A DNA stretch of 64,000 bases from contig NZ_CP121648.1 of the NCBI RefSeq assembly GCF_029714205.1, forward strand, positions 1,674,001 through 1,738,000, read 5' to 3'. Below, piece by piece: positions 17,463 to 26,080 of this stretch. The DNA is from Methylobacterium sp. CB376 (GTDB taxonomy: Bacteria > Pseudomonadota > Alphaproteobacteria > Rhizobiales > Beijerinckiaceae). The stretch's first letter is position 1. Each line of letters starts with the position of its first letter. The translations under genes and the position numbers were made by a program. Under the pieces are notes generated by a model. The model was not told the DNA's origin and did not search any database. It saw only the letters and a program-made list of their open reading frames with translations.

Positions 17463-18128
17463 ATGAAAGCTGATCTCATCGCGCTCGATCTCGAGATGCG
17501 AGCCTGCGTGCGTTGTGCCCAGGTGCTGCAGAAGCATCCGGTAAACCCGCCCCGCGATGCATCACCAGTAGTTCCCCGACCCGTGTTCTCGCCGCCTATG
17601 CGGGCGCCCTTGATGCTGGTTGGCCAAGCCCCTGGGATCACGGAGTACGGGACGGGCACGCCGTTTTCCGGACAGGCCGGTGGCGGCGCGCGGGCATTAT
17701 TTGTTGATTGTGGCCTGCGAGAGAGCGAGTTCGACCGTGCAGTCTACCAGACATCAGCGGCGAAGTGTTTCCCAGGCCGCCGCCTGAACGCGGCTAGATG
17801 GGAGGATCGCCCGCCTTGCGCCGCAATGCTGCAGAACTGCGGCGGGTTCCTGCGACGTCAAATCGAGATGGTAAGCCCCGTCGTCATCGTCGCAATGGGA
17901 GGAGTTGCTATCAAAATGATGGATAGTATGCGCAGTCTGCCTTCCCGTTCTGTAATGAAGGCGGCAGGCACGGCAGAAAAATGGGATAGTAAGCTGTTAG
18001 TCCATATTGCTCACACGTCTGGAGGCAATCGATTTCTCAATAAGCCGGAAAATAAGGCACGACAACAACGCGCGAAAGATATTATTAGAGAAGAGATTGT
18101 CAGATTGAGAGCAGAAAACCGCTTATAG
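17463..18128 (+). CDS. Uracil-DNA glycosylase superfamily protein (family 4/5-like, probable 4Fe-4S)
   Basis: 221 residues. VGQAPGITE with PFSGQAG (residues 53-73) is the N-terminal active-site motif of Fe-S uracil-DNA glycosylases, and HTSGGN lies at the position of the C-terminal motif. Cysteines at 15, 18, 102 and 119 give C-x2-C ... C-x16-C, the spacing that holds a 4Fe-4S cluster in family 4/5 enzymes. These enzymes excise uracil or other deaminated bases from DNA. Start: ATG 17463 is preferred over a TTG two codons earlier; AAGGTAG lies about a dozen bases upstream. It stands alone, with AT-richer 3' sequence than its surroundings. Placed 1.1 kb from a 5mC modification island, it might complement Vsr in repairing deamination damage, but no operon links them. 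Confidence 0.82.
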   Translation: MKADLIALDLEMRACVRCAQVLQKHPVNPPRDASPVVPRPVFSPPMRAPLMLVGQAPGITEYGTGTPFSGQAGGGARALFVDCGLRESEFDRAVYQTSAAKCFPGRRLNAARWEDRPPCAAMLQNCGGFLRRQIEMVSPVVIVAMGGVAIKMMDSMRSLPSRSVMKAAGTAEKWDSKLLVHIAHTSGGNRFLNKPENKARQQRAKDIIREEIVRLRAENRL

Positions 18129-18899
18129 ATACGCGTATATTCCGAACGCAAACACGACAATAGTAGCGGCCATGCACTATTGGTTTGGAGTTGCAGGTTT
18201 AACCGTGTCTTGCGACTGAGGATGACGAGCGCCCACGGGCGTTCGGCGGTCAGTGCGACTATCAAGGGGATGCTGGTCGAGGGCGGCAGGTTGAAGTCGA
18301 AATCGTTGGCTACGGCGACATGTTCCTCGGACTGCATCCGCGTCGCAGAAGGCGACACGCCCGAACGGATCGAGGTGATATGGCGAGGCCTCTGGCGGAG
18401 TAGACACGCCGATGAGGAGCCAGGGGTGGAGGGTTGTGCAGGCCACGCCGGCGCCGCGCCAACAACAGGAGCCGAGCGCCGGTCCGGGGATCGGTGGCGC
18501 CGGGTCAGGGTGCCGACGGCGGCGTGCGCCAGATGACGCGCCGGCGTAGATGAGCAGCGCCACGCGGAGATAGTCGTGCAACCTGCGTGTACCGTGCCTT
18601 GACCCGGACGATGGCGGCTCCGGCGGCACCGGTAGGGACGAGTGCTGTGACGGGCCTAACTGGAGCTCCGGGGAAGCGGTCGAGTCAGGTTCGGATCGGC
18701 CATGAACCCGGGCGAGGGGCCGGTGCGGACTTGCACGGCACAGGATCGACGCCGCGCGCCTGCGGCAAACGCGGTGTCGCCCACGCCCGGGCCGATGCCG
18801 TAACCGTCCCGACCGGCAGACACCGGCGGGACGGTCGAGGAACGTCAGCGCGTGGGGCTCATTTATTTCATCACTCTGAGGCTGGACGAGCCCTTGGGT
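18129..18899. other. Non-coding or decayed stretch between the UDG gene and IS30
   Basis: About 770 bases. Open frames exist on both strands but none has a recognisable motif, a good ribosome site or plausible composition. A faint similarity to the DUF2958 gene (WLLI and FCDAD in different minus-strand frames, 18310-18430) hints at another decayed copy, but I could not make a continuous match. The last 60 bases are probably the IS30 end. Confidence 0.4.
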
Positions 18900-20300
18900 T
18901 CAAGCGGTCGTCGCAACACCATCTTGCACGGCAGCCAGCACAGCGTCGAGCGCCTCTGCCGGCGTCTTCCAGTTCAGCGTCTTGCGCGGTCTGCTGTTGA
19001 GGGCTGCGGCCACAGCAGCAAGATCGTTCGCGCTGTGGGCGCTCAGATCCGTTCCTTTCGGGAAGTACTGTCGCAGTAACCCGTTCGTATTCTCGTTCGT
19101 CCCCCGCTGCCAGGGTGAGCGTGGATCGCAGAAGTAGACCTGCAGACCCGCGTCGATCCGCAAGCGCGCGTGCTCGGCCATCTCGGTACCCTGGTCCCAG
19201 GTCAACGAGCGCCGCAGCTGCTCGGGCAAGCGCGCGATCGTGCCGGCGATCGCCTCGCGCACCGCCTGGGCCCCGTGCCCCGCCAGCGCCGGGCCGTTCT
19301 TCGCACGCGGTGTCACCCCATGGCCGTCCATCGGCGGAAGATGCAGCAGCATCGTAAAGCGCGTCGTGCGCTCGACCAGGGTCCCGATCGCCGAACTCTT
19401 CAGACCCAGGATCAGATCTCCTTCCCAGTGCCCCGGCACCGCGCGGTCCTCCACCTCGGGCGGACGCTCGCTGATGAGCACCTCGGGGGTGACGAACGAC
19501 CTGCCTCGGCCCAGGCTGCGGGCCCGCGGCACACGCAAAGCCCGTCCTGTGCGAAGACACGCGGTCAGCTCACGCTTCAGCGCGCCCCGGCCCTGGATGT
19601 AGAGCGCCTGATAGATCGCCTCGTGACTGATGCGCATCGTCGTATCGCCCGGAAAGTCGAGCCGTAGGCGCTCGGCGATCTGCTGCGGACTCCAGGATCG
19701 ACCCCATCGCCGGCTCTGGCGTCGCCCGTGCCGCCGTCCCTTCCAGGCAACGCTAGGGCCAGGCAGAGCGCTCCCGCCCGGTGTCGCGACAGTTCCGGCG
19801 AGCCGCTCCTGCACGTACGTCCGCAGCGCTGCGTTCCCCGCCAGTTTTGCTGGCTTGGGCCGGCGTGCCGCGCGTTCAGCGTGCCACTGCGCGGTCGTGG
19901 CGCGATAGTCCAGGCCGCCACTGCGGGTCGCCGCATTGCGGCGCAATTCCCGCGAGATGGTCGACGCCGCCCGTCCCAGACGCCGAGCGACGTCCCGGAC
20001 CCCGTGACCTTGCGCTTGTAGGATCGCGATCTCCTCCCGCTCAGCCAACGACAGGTAGCGCGCAGAAGGCGACTTGGATGATGGTGACAGGTGGGAAGGT
20101 GCCATTCCGCCTGCTGTCCGGAACCACCGCGAGCCGACCGGTGGCGAGATCCCGAGCTTCATCGCTGCGACCTCGCTGGAGAGACCCTGCGCGAGGAACG
20201 CCCAGAACCCCCGCCGCGTCTCGCGCAGACCGACCCCGGGACGACCCGGTGACCGCAGCTTCTCGCGAAGTGCCCGATCCGAACGCCGCCGACCTGCCAT
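18900..20300 (-). CDS. IS30 family transposase
   Basis: DDE transposase of about 466 residues from ATG 20300. The N-terminal helix-turn-helix is YLSLAEREEIAILQAQG..VRDVARRLGRAASTISRELRRN, the standard IS30 DNA-binding segment. Catalytic motifs follow: GHWEGDLI (first Asp), LTWDQGTEM (second Asp) and PWQRGTNENTNGLLRQYFPKG (Glu). It appears full length and unbroken, so it may be active. The frame extends further upstream with two more Met codons, but the family N terminus supports MAGRRRSDR. I could not define terminal inverted repeats or a target duplication by eye. Its orientation places it between the UDG region and the clamp-associated gene block. Confidence 0.9.
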   Translation of the reverse strand: MAGRRRSDRALREKLRSPGRPGVGLRETRRGFWAFLAQGLSSEVAAMKLGISPPVGSRWFRTAGGMAPSHLSPSSKSPSARYLSLAEREEIAILQAQGHGVRDVARRLGRAASTISRELRRNAATRSGGLDYRATTAQWHAERAARRPKPAKLAGNAALRTYVQERLAGTVATPGGSALPGPSVAWKGRRHGRRQSRRWGRSWSPQQIAERLRLDFPGDTTMRISHEAIYQALYIQGRGALKRELTACLRTGRALRVPRARSLGRGRSFVTPEVLISERPPEVEDRAVPGHWEGDLILGLKSSAIGTLVERTTRFTMLLHLPPMDGHGVTPRAKNGPALAGHGAQAVREAIAGTIARLPEQLRRSLTWDQGTEMAEHARLRIDAGLQVYFCDPRSPWQRGTNENTNGLLRQYFPKGTDLSAHSANDLAAVAAALNSRPRKTLNWKTPAEALDAVLAAVQDGVATTA

Positions 20301-20644
20301 CACAACCGCCCTCCGCCAAGCCGTTGCGACGACCACTTGAATCCACCGCCTGTCGTCAGGTGGGCCGCCGCGCACACGGAGCCGGCCCAGGTACCGAACG
20401 CAGCCGTGTAGCTATGCAGTTCCTCGAGCAGACCGCAAAGCCACCGAGTGCGCCGTTCTGTCGAAGGTCCGCTGGCCCAAAGGGCCCCACGTCGTGCTTC
20501 CAACTTCGCAATGGTCGCTAAGGACTTGTATAGTGCTCCGCGGCGCGGTTGATCGTGTCAACAGATCTATCGCCGACCTACTCCTCTGCCGACGGCGCCG
20601 TGGGCGTCTGTTCCACATAATGTTTCTGTCTGACACCGACGAAC
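20301..20644. other. Region between IS30 and the next gene
   Basis: 344 bases with no supported gene. It should contain the upstream end of the IS30 element. The sequence is moderately GC-rich and I see no repeat or terminator worth naming. Confidence 0.4.
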
Positions 20645-21448
20645 TTAAGCAGGCTGGGTTATATTTGAATGCGGTAACTCGCACCGCGCAGCCCAACGCA
20701 GGTGGGCGAGGCGCGTCTGGATCCAACCTGCCACCGTGACGCTGTCCGGGGCATTCGGCGCTAGCTGTGCCAACCGCGCCTCCAACCGCGCGATCATGGC
20801 CTCCCGGAGTGCCGCGGGAGAGGCGTCGGTTGTACCCTCACTCCCGGAAAGCGACGACGGCTCCTTCGACACGTCAGACGTGGCGGCATCGATAGTGCGC
20901 GTGACTCGACTCACCAGATCTTGAATAGCCTGGACGGCCTCATAGGCCGCGCCGGGCTGACCGCTGCGCACCGCGTCCGCCAAGTCCCGGCAGGCGGCCG
21001 TGAGCGGGATGGCATTCAGGTCGCGATCGCAGGCGAGGAAGGCGGCGAGGGCAGCCTGCAGGGCCGCCGCGTAGCGGGCCTCAGCCGCGCCCTGCTCGTC
21101 CGGTGCTTCCGTGCTCTCGTCGCTTGGCAGCAGCGACGCGAGAGCGTCAGCCAGCTTCGTCGCAACCCCGCTGCCGAGGGGACCGCCTGCGTAGGGTTCG
21201 TGTTCGGCGAGCGCGCTCATCAAGTCGTACCGGACGCAGGTGGGGTCCATTCGGGCGAGGTAGGCCGCGTAGACGGCAAGCGTGTTGAAGGCGGCGTCTG
21301 TGTCGTCAGGGGCGTCCGCGCTGGGCGGTGATGCCGCGGCTGACTTCGCCGGGCGCAGGCTGGCCAGCGCTTGCTGAAGCCAAGCGTTGGCTGCGTCGGG
21401 ATCATGATGCGGAATGCTGTCGGGAGCGATGGCGGGAGTCGTGGTCAT
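20645..21448 (-). CDS. Conserved hypothetical accessory protein
   Basis: 267 residues, acidic and alanine-rich, with helical segments (NAWLQQALASLRP, AALQAALAAFLACDRDLNAIPLTAACRDLADAV) and a C-terminal WIQTRLAHLRWA. No motif I recognise. The frame runs upstream to 21916, but that extension is arginine/proline/serine-rich and overlaps the next gene, so MTTTPAIAP at 21448 (with GGAGCCCTCCCC before it) is the better start. It is the last of a minus-strand series (nuclease, DUF2958, 83-residue protein, clamp-like, 283-residue unknown, this one). Soluble; function unknown. Confidence 0.6.
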   Translation of the reverse strand: MTTTPAIAPDSIPHHDPDAANAWLQQALASLRPAKSAAASPPSADAPDDTDAAFNTLAVYAAYLARMDPTCVRYDLMSALAEHEPYAGGPLGSGVATKLADALASLLPSDESTEAPDEQGAAEARYAAALQAALAAFLACDRDLNAIPLTAACRDLADAVRSGQPGAAYEAVQAIQDLVSRVTRTIDAATSDVSKEPSSLSGSEGTTDASPAALREAMIARLEARLAQLAPNAPDSVTVAGWIQTRLAHLRWAARCELPHSNITQPA

Positions 21449-21599
21449 GGGGAGGGCTCCGAGGTGGATCAAGGGCGCGGCTGGGACGGCGGCAGGGCGG
21501 CGTCGGCCTGAACGGTGCGGTGTCTGGGACACGCCGCCCGTAAGCTGCTCGATGTTCTGGGTGGCTGGGTCGCCCGGGGCGGCACCGTTCCACACGAGG

Positions 21600-22451
21600 T
21601 TATACGTCTTGCGCGGAGTACCGGCGCTGTGGTTCGAACCCCGCGGGCAGGGCATTGGGGCCGGTCGTGCGCCAGGAATCACGCTCGTGGTGCAACTGCG
21701 CCAGACGATCCTCCAGCCACAGTTCGCGCTCGGCGTCCCAGTCTCCGCAGCCCCGCAGTGTCCCGCGGCGGGGCTCGAGTTCCGCAATCTTCTCGTCGTA
21801 CCCGCCGCAGCCGCACTCTTGCGGCAGGCAGGCGAGATAGCGGCGCAACGAGAAGTAAGGCCAGAGGGCGGCGTCCGGGGCTCGCGGATGGGCCGCCTCG
21901 TAGGGGACAACGCCAAGAAGGATTCGGAGGCGGTCGACGGCCGCGAACGCGCGCGCTGGGTCGCCGAGGTGGAAGGCCGTCTCGAACCGCCCGCAGACGT
22001 TCTCGAATGGCTCGAAGTGGATGTCGGGCTCGACGGCGAGGAAGCGCAGCAGGCCGAGATCGATGACCGCGCCCAACTGACGGTTCAGTGCGCCGTTGAA
22101 GGGCAGGCCCAGTTCGCGTTGAGCGATGAGGACCGGGAGGAGGAACGCGTCGGGGGCGAACCAGAGGGTTTCGTGGGTGACCTTGTCGACGCAGGCGTTG
22201 TTGATGAAGGTGAGGGTAACCAAGTCGAACTCGGAGAACGCCTCGTACGGGCTGAGGGAGGCAGCGTAGCCGGCACTGACCCGCAGCACGTCGAGCGCGG
22301 CCGCGCAGACGACGGGGTAAGGCGTAGCGGGGTCGTCCGCCGCGGCTGCGAATGCGGCGAGCAGGGGCGGCAGCGTGGCGCGGCCTAGGGAGCGTTCGTC
22401 ATCGAGGGCTCGGGCCGGCAGATCGGTTGCAGGAGTCAGTATGTCGGTCAT
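21600..22451 (-). CDS. Conserved hypothetical accessory protein
   Basis: 283 residues from ATG 22451, which has CGGAGCC seven bases upstream. An in-frame ATG at 22469 is a weaker alternative. The protein is rich in Leu/Phe/Ala with hydrophobic stretches that look like buried helices rather than membrane segments (FDLVTLTFINNACVDKV, DAFLLPVLIAQRELGLP). A CGCGG segment (LPQECGCGGYDEK) lies near residue 225. No family recognised. It lies between the clamp-like gene and the 267-residue unknown, 150-180 bases from each, so co-transcription is plausible but not tight. Confidence 0.65.
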   Translation of the reverse strand: MTDILTPATDLPARALDDERSLGRATLPPLLAAFAAAADDPATPYPVVCAAALDVLRVSAGYAASLSPYEAFSEFDLVTLTFINNACVDKVTHETLWFAPDAFLLPVLIAQRELGLPFNGALNRQLGAVIDLGLLRFLAVEPDIHFEPFENVCGRFETAFHLGDPARAFAAVDRLRILLGVVPYEAAHPRAPDAALWPYFSLRRYLACLPQECGCGGYDEKIAELEPRRGTLRGCGDWDAERELWLEDRLAQLHHERDSWRTTGPNALPAGFEPQRRYSAQDV

Positions 22452-22633
22452 GCGTGGCTCCGGGTTCATGGACAGGGTTGGGCAGGGTGGGAAACGGGTA
22501 CGGCCTCAGGGCGAGAGGTTGGGCTTTGGCATCGGCGGCCCGCGGGGTTGCGGTCCCGTGCACCCGACTGTCCCGGTAGCCGCCCGATGGCGCGCGGTAC
22601 CACCGACACGGCAGCCATCAGCGTGATGCGCGC

Positions 22634-23917
22634 TCATTGCTGATCGCACACCGGTGAGCGCGTCGTGGGCGGGGGCAGCGTTCGACTCTCGGCCTTGCTC
22701 GATGAGGGAGCGGCCAGGAACACGGGGGTGTCGTGACCCCGAGCGAGGAGGACGCCGGCCGACCCACCGCGCCGTAGGCCGATCAGCAAACGGTCGCCGC
22801 TCTCAGCCGCTGTGAGGACCCACCGTAGGGTGTCGGCCGACAGGTGGACGGAGGACGAATGCAAACGGCGCGCGGATCTAGCCGGTGGTCGTGCGGGCGA
22901 GCCGATTGCCACCCGCGGTTCGCCGCCCCAGGCCGGGTCGACGGCCAGCATCTCCGAGGCCGCGCTGTGCCAGGACAAGGCGACGGTGACACCGTGGTCG
23001 GGGATGCCGCCGCTCGCGCGCAGGCAGGCGAACAGGGCAGGACAACCGATCTCGACGTACACGCGGTAGGCATCGTCGGTCTGGTCGTGGTCCGAGCGTA
23101 CCTCGTCGAGTGATACGGATGGATCGAAGGTCACATGCAGTTCGGAGGTGTCGAGCCGCAGGCGCGGGTTGGGCGGCCGCGGCCGGGCGAGAAGGTCGCC
23201 GGGATGCGCGAGGACACGGGTGAGGGCGCCGAGCGGGAGGTCGGGGACCATGAGCGAGGCCGGCCAGCGGGCGCCGCGGCTGACGAGTACGGTGGGCACA
23301 TGCCCGGGATGGGCGCCGACAGCGGGGGTGGCAGCGCCAGGCGGATCATGTTGCGGCGTCAGACTGAAGAAGGCACTGCGCAGGCGGACATCGAGCCGGG
23401 GCGGCTCGTCGGCTCGCGGCGGGGTCTCGAACGCAGCCTGCATCACCGCGGTTTTGCCCCCGGCTGTGATCGCGATGCGGCCAGCGGTAGGCTCGAGGAC
23501 AAAGTCGAGGCGCCGCGCGTTTGCCGCTGGAAGGCTCCCTCCGAGGTGGTCATCCCGTCCAACGAGGCGGAGGACCTCGCTCACCGTGAGGGTGAAGCCG
23601 CGCGTCGGCAGGTCGTTGCGAGTGCGGCGCAGGCCCACGGCTGAGGTGAATTGTGTACCGGCCCAAGTGGTGCTGAGCGTGAGTTGGTGCGGGTGGAAGC
23701 ACAGCCGGGTCGGCACCGGCTCGGCATCGTAGGGAACTTGGATGGCCGTGTAGGCCTGTTCGAGAACGCTGCGGTCGAGGGTGACGCGATAGACCAGCGG
23801 GGCGTGGGCGGACGGCTCAGAGCTGGCAGCCTCTTTGCGAGCGCCCCCAATGTCGGCGGCGAGGTCGGGATGGTGATCCAAGGCGTCTGGACCAACCGGC
23901 GGGAAATCTCTGGGCAT
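22634..23917 (-). CDS. Sliding-clamp-like accessory protein (putative)
   Basis: 427 residues. No exact family signature, but the alternation of beta strands with Ser/Ala-rich helices resembles the three-domain DNA polymerase III beta clamp. Around residues 110-190, GFTLTVSEVLRLVG then LDFVLEPTAGRIAITAGGK resembles the end of domain 1. The C-terminal part (LSADTLRWVLTAAESGDRLLIGL, then TPVFLAAP) resembles domain 3, where a helix, GDxV-type strands and a final PVFL..P strand make the clamp's last repeat. It lies 5.6 kb from another clamp-like gene and a clamp-loader gene on the same segment. The start has AAGGTCG upstream. If correct, it would be a second, divergent clamp or a clamp-like partner. 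Confidence in the gene is good, in the fold low to moderate. Confidence 0.6.
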   Translation of the reverse strand: MPRDFPPVGPDALDHHPDLAADIGGARKEAASSEPSAHAPLVYRVTLDRSVLEQAYTAIQVPYDAEPVPTRLCFHPHQLTLSTTWAGTQFTSAVGLRRTRNDLPTRGFTLTVSEVLRLVGRDDHLGGSLPAANARRLDFVLEPTAGRIAITAGGKTAVMQAAFETPPRADEPPRLDVRLRSAFFSLTPQHDPPGAATPAVGAHPGHVPTVLVSRGARWPASLMVPDLPLGALTRVLAHPGDLLARPRPPNPRLRLDTSELHVTFDPSVSLDEVRSDHDQTDDAYRVYVEIGCPALFACLRASGGIPDHGVTVALSWHSAASEMLAVDPAWGGEPRVAIGSPARPPARSARRLHSSSVHLSADTLRWVLTAAESGDRLLIGLRRGGSAGVLLARGHDTPVFLAAPSSSKAESRTLPPPTTRSPVCDQQ

Positions 23918-24147
23918 GCTGACGCGACCTTGAAATATACCAGTACAGTCAGATTGGATTCGGCTGTATTAATTTATAACAGGTCTATATATTGAGTTGA
24001 TATAGTATTTTTCTGGTAGAGCTATAGAGTTTCACGTCCATTGTTGTGCGATACGTTTCTCGACGTTCGCGATGCGTATGCCGCCCGTGCCTGCGAAAAC
24101 GGATATGCGCGGGCCAGTTGCCCGGTCCGCGGCGTAGGGGCGTAGGT
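23918..24147. promoter_or_regulatory. AT-rich upstream region of the clamp-like gene
   Basis: The stretch 23930-24030 is strikingly AT-rich for this window (TATTAATTTATAAC, TATATATTGAGTTGATATAG). It lies directly upstream of the minus-strand clamp-like gene and downstream of the 83-residue gene. It is the best promoter or regulatory candidate in the block; exact boxes are not assigned. Confidence 0.4.
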
Positions 24148-24399
24148 TCAGATGACGCCGAGGCGCAGGAGCCAGGAGGGGTGGCCGTGTCGGCAGATGC
24201 CGTCCGGCTCGACGAGGCAGCCGTCCGTGGTCTCGGCGACGGCCTCGAACAGGAACTGAGCGAGGGTGACGAACCCCGGCTCCGGGGTGGTGGGCTCGGG
24301 CCAGGGCAGACCGGTGACGGGATCACGTGTGACGTGCGGGACCAGCGCATCTTCGGGATCGTCGGTGGCGAGGCAGGGGGATAGCTGGATCTGGTTCAT
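24148..24399 (-). CDS. Small conserved hypothetical protein downstream of DUF2958
   Basis: 83 residues with DGCLVEPDGICRHGHPSWLL near the C terminus, giving a C-x9-C-x-H pattern that might bind metal. Its start overlaps the DUF2958 stop by 4 bases, so the two are translationally coupled. A frameshifted second copy of the same pair sits at 16698-17025, showing that both genes travel together and supporting a real coding function. No known domain is recognised. Probably soluble. Confidence 0.7.
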   Translation of the reverse strand: MNQIQLSPCLATDDPEDALVPHVTRDPVTGLPWPEPTTPEPGFVTLAQFLFEAVAETTDGCLVEPDGICRHGHPSWLLRLGVI

Positions 24400-24746
24400 A
24401 CGGTGATCCTCCCCATGGTGCGGGCCGCGGCGGGGTAGGCCGAGAGCGGGCGGTCGGCGATGAAGTAGAGGTCACGCTCGACGGGTAGACGAAGGCGGCC
24501 CCGGAGGGCCGCGAGTTCGAGCAGGCAGACGTAGCCGAGTTCGGGCGAGCCAAGGCCGGCGTCGCAGAGGCCGATGGCACGGGTCGGCTCGGCCGGATCG
24601 AGTTCGATGAGGAGCCAGGTGGCGGGGCCGTCTGGCATGAACAGCTTCACCACGGGAGGTGGGTCGATCTCCTCGCCACGAGCGGTGCGGCTGCCGTTGG
24701 CGAGGAGCTGCTGACGAAGGGAAGCGGTGAGGAGCGGTCGGACCAT
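24396..24746 (-). CDS. DUF2958 family protein
   Basis: 116 residues. The sequence follows the DUF2958 family seen on plasmids and integrated elements of alphaproteobacteria as I remember it: LLANG..ARGEEIDPPPVVKLF, PDGPATWLLIELDP, GLCDAGLGSPELGYVCL, and DLYFIADRPLSAYPAAAR. Function is unknown. It is usually found with mobile-element maintenance and transfer genes. The ATG overlaps the upstream nuclease stop as TAATG, and its stop overlaps the 83-residue gene, so the three are one transcription unit. A decayed second copy of its 3' end is at about 16960-17025. Confidence 0.85.
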   Translation of the reverse strand: MVRPLLTASLRQQLLANGSRTARGEEIDPPPVVKLFMPDGPATWLLIELDPAEPTRAIGLCDAGLGSPELGYVCLLELAALRGRLRLPVERDLYFIADRPLSAYPAAARTMGRITV

Positions 24747-26080
24747 TAGCGCACCTCCGGGGCCGGGCGGCGGGGCGCCGGGGAACGGGCTGACGTGCGG
24801 AGCGCGCCAACGGGTGCCTTGTCCTTGGGCCTGCGCGCCAGGCGAACAGCTGCTGTGCTTGATGAAGGTGCTGTCACGGATTCAGTGGGTCGCCGTCGTG
24901 GCCGGCGGGCAGGGCGAGCTTGGCCGCGCGATGAAGTGGCCACAGGGGCGGCGACTGCGTCCGCAACCGGTGTTGCTGACGAAGGGGGTGGCAGCAGCGC
25001 GACCGGTGCCCCGGCCGGCGGCGGATCGCGGTCGGGCGTGGAGGGCTCAGCTAGGACGAGGTCGAGGACAGGTCGCAGGTCGAGATACCGGTGCCAGAGG
25101 TAACCCGCCTCCGCGCCGCCGCCCGCCTGCGCCAGCGCGGAGACGAAGGACTCGAGCGTGAGGGCGGAGAAGCCGGTCGTGGCTGGCGATGAACCGCCGG
25201 GATCGGTGAGCTGGGTGGTGTAGATGCTGGTGGCGGCCGACACGCGCCGGTTCAGCTGTGGGGCGAGGACGAGGAGGTGCGCCCGCGGGGTTACGCCGTG
25301 ACGAACAGCGAGCTGTGCGAGGAGGTGCAGGCGCCAGAACTGCTCCAGCAGGGTGGAGCGGAGCGCCGGACTGTCGGGATCATGATGAAGGGCAGCCTCG
25401 CGGCTGGCCTCGTCGTAGCGGGGGCGGTGCGTGGCGGCCGCCCCGGTGCAGCCTTCGCCGTATTTGACCTCGATGAAGACGGTGGCCCTCTCCCCTTCCG
25501 GCGTGATCACCGTCAGCGCAGCGTCGAAGGCGGTGCCGTCGTTCAAGTAGCGGGGATCGTGCCGGCCCGGCGAGGTTTCGAAGCGGATGCCGGTGACGCG
25601 GGTGACGAAGGCCGGCAGGAGCTGCCGGAAGACAGCCGTCGCCAGGTCGAGGTCGAGGGCCAGCGGGGCGAACAGGTTGTACGTGAGCGCCTCGGAGCTG
25701 AGCAGGTTCCGATGAAGGCGGTCGTAGTGGACGAGAGCGCCCTCCTCGCGCAGGACGAGGCTGCGGCGCACAAACTGATGCACCGTTGAGCTGATGAAGT
25801 TGAGGCCGTTGGCGGCGTCGGCTGGCCGGAGCGTGGAGCCGAGGAGGGCAGGAACAACGGCACGGCTGCCGCCCGTGCAATGAAGGCCAGCCGGTAAGCC
25901 TAGCACCGATTCTCGCCAGAGGGACTGGCGCAGGCGGGCGGCGGCGCGGAAGCGGGTGTCTGTGAGGATGAAGCAGGCGTGCTGACGAAGGAGCGCCTCA
26001 GGGATGAGGGGTGCGCGGGTGAGCGGCCGGACGAACGCCGACTCCGGTGCGGCATCTTCGGATGAAAAGCGGTGGTCCAT
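24746..26080 (-). CDS. PGN_0703-type putative PD-(D/E)XK restriction endonuclease
   Basis: 444 residues. The middle of the protein has the family pattern: a LLSSEALTYNLFAPLALD helix, then FETSPGRHDPRYLNDGTAFDAAL, then TVFIEVKYGEG. The Asp in TAFDAAL and the E-x-K in IEVKYGE form a PD-(D/E)XK nuclease site. The last about 90 residues are a proline/alanine/arginine-rich disordered tail. Members are annotated as putative restriction endonucleases, and no DNA target is known. It heads a unit with DUF2958 and the 83-residue gene. A decayed copy of its 5' part lies near 28900, and its upstream DNA (26386-26450) is repeated at 29178-29240. No methyltransferase is adjacent, so it may act alone or in element maintenance. 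Confidence 0.8.
   Translation of the reverse strand: MDHRFSSEDAAPESAFVRPLTRAPLIPEALLRQHACFILTDTRFRAAARLRQSLWRESVLGLPAGLHCTGGSRAVVPALLGSTLRPADAANGLNFISSTVHQFVRRSLVLREEGALVHYDRLHRNLLSSEALTYNLFAPLALDLDLATAVFRQLLPAFVTRVTGIRFETSPGRHDPRYLNDGTAFDAALTVITPEGERATVFIEVKYGEGCTGAAATHRPRYDEASREAALHHDPDSPALRSTLLEQFWRLHLLAQLAVRHGVTPRAHLLVLAPQLNRRVSAATSIYTTQLTDPGGSSPATTGFSALTLESFVSALAQAGGGAEAGYLWHRYLDLRPVLDLVLAEPSTPDRDPPPAGAPVALLPPPSSATPVADAVAAPVATSSRGQARPARRPRRRPTESVTAPSSSTAAVRLARRPKDKAPVGALRTSARSPAPRRPAPEVR

Noticed and set aside
18300..18430. Possible third decayed DUF2958 copy
   Set aside because: Only short matches (WLLI, FCDAD) in different frames. Not enough to support a feature.
21414..22388. 324-residue plus-strand frame opposite the 21.6-22.4 kb hypothetical gene
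   Set aside because: Arg/Gly/Glu-rich shadow typical of high-GC antisense frames; the minus-strand genes have better start signals.
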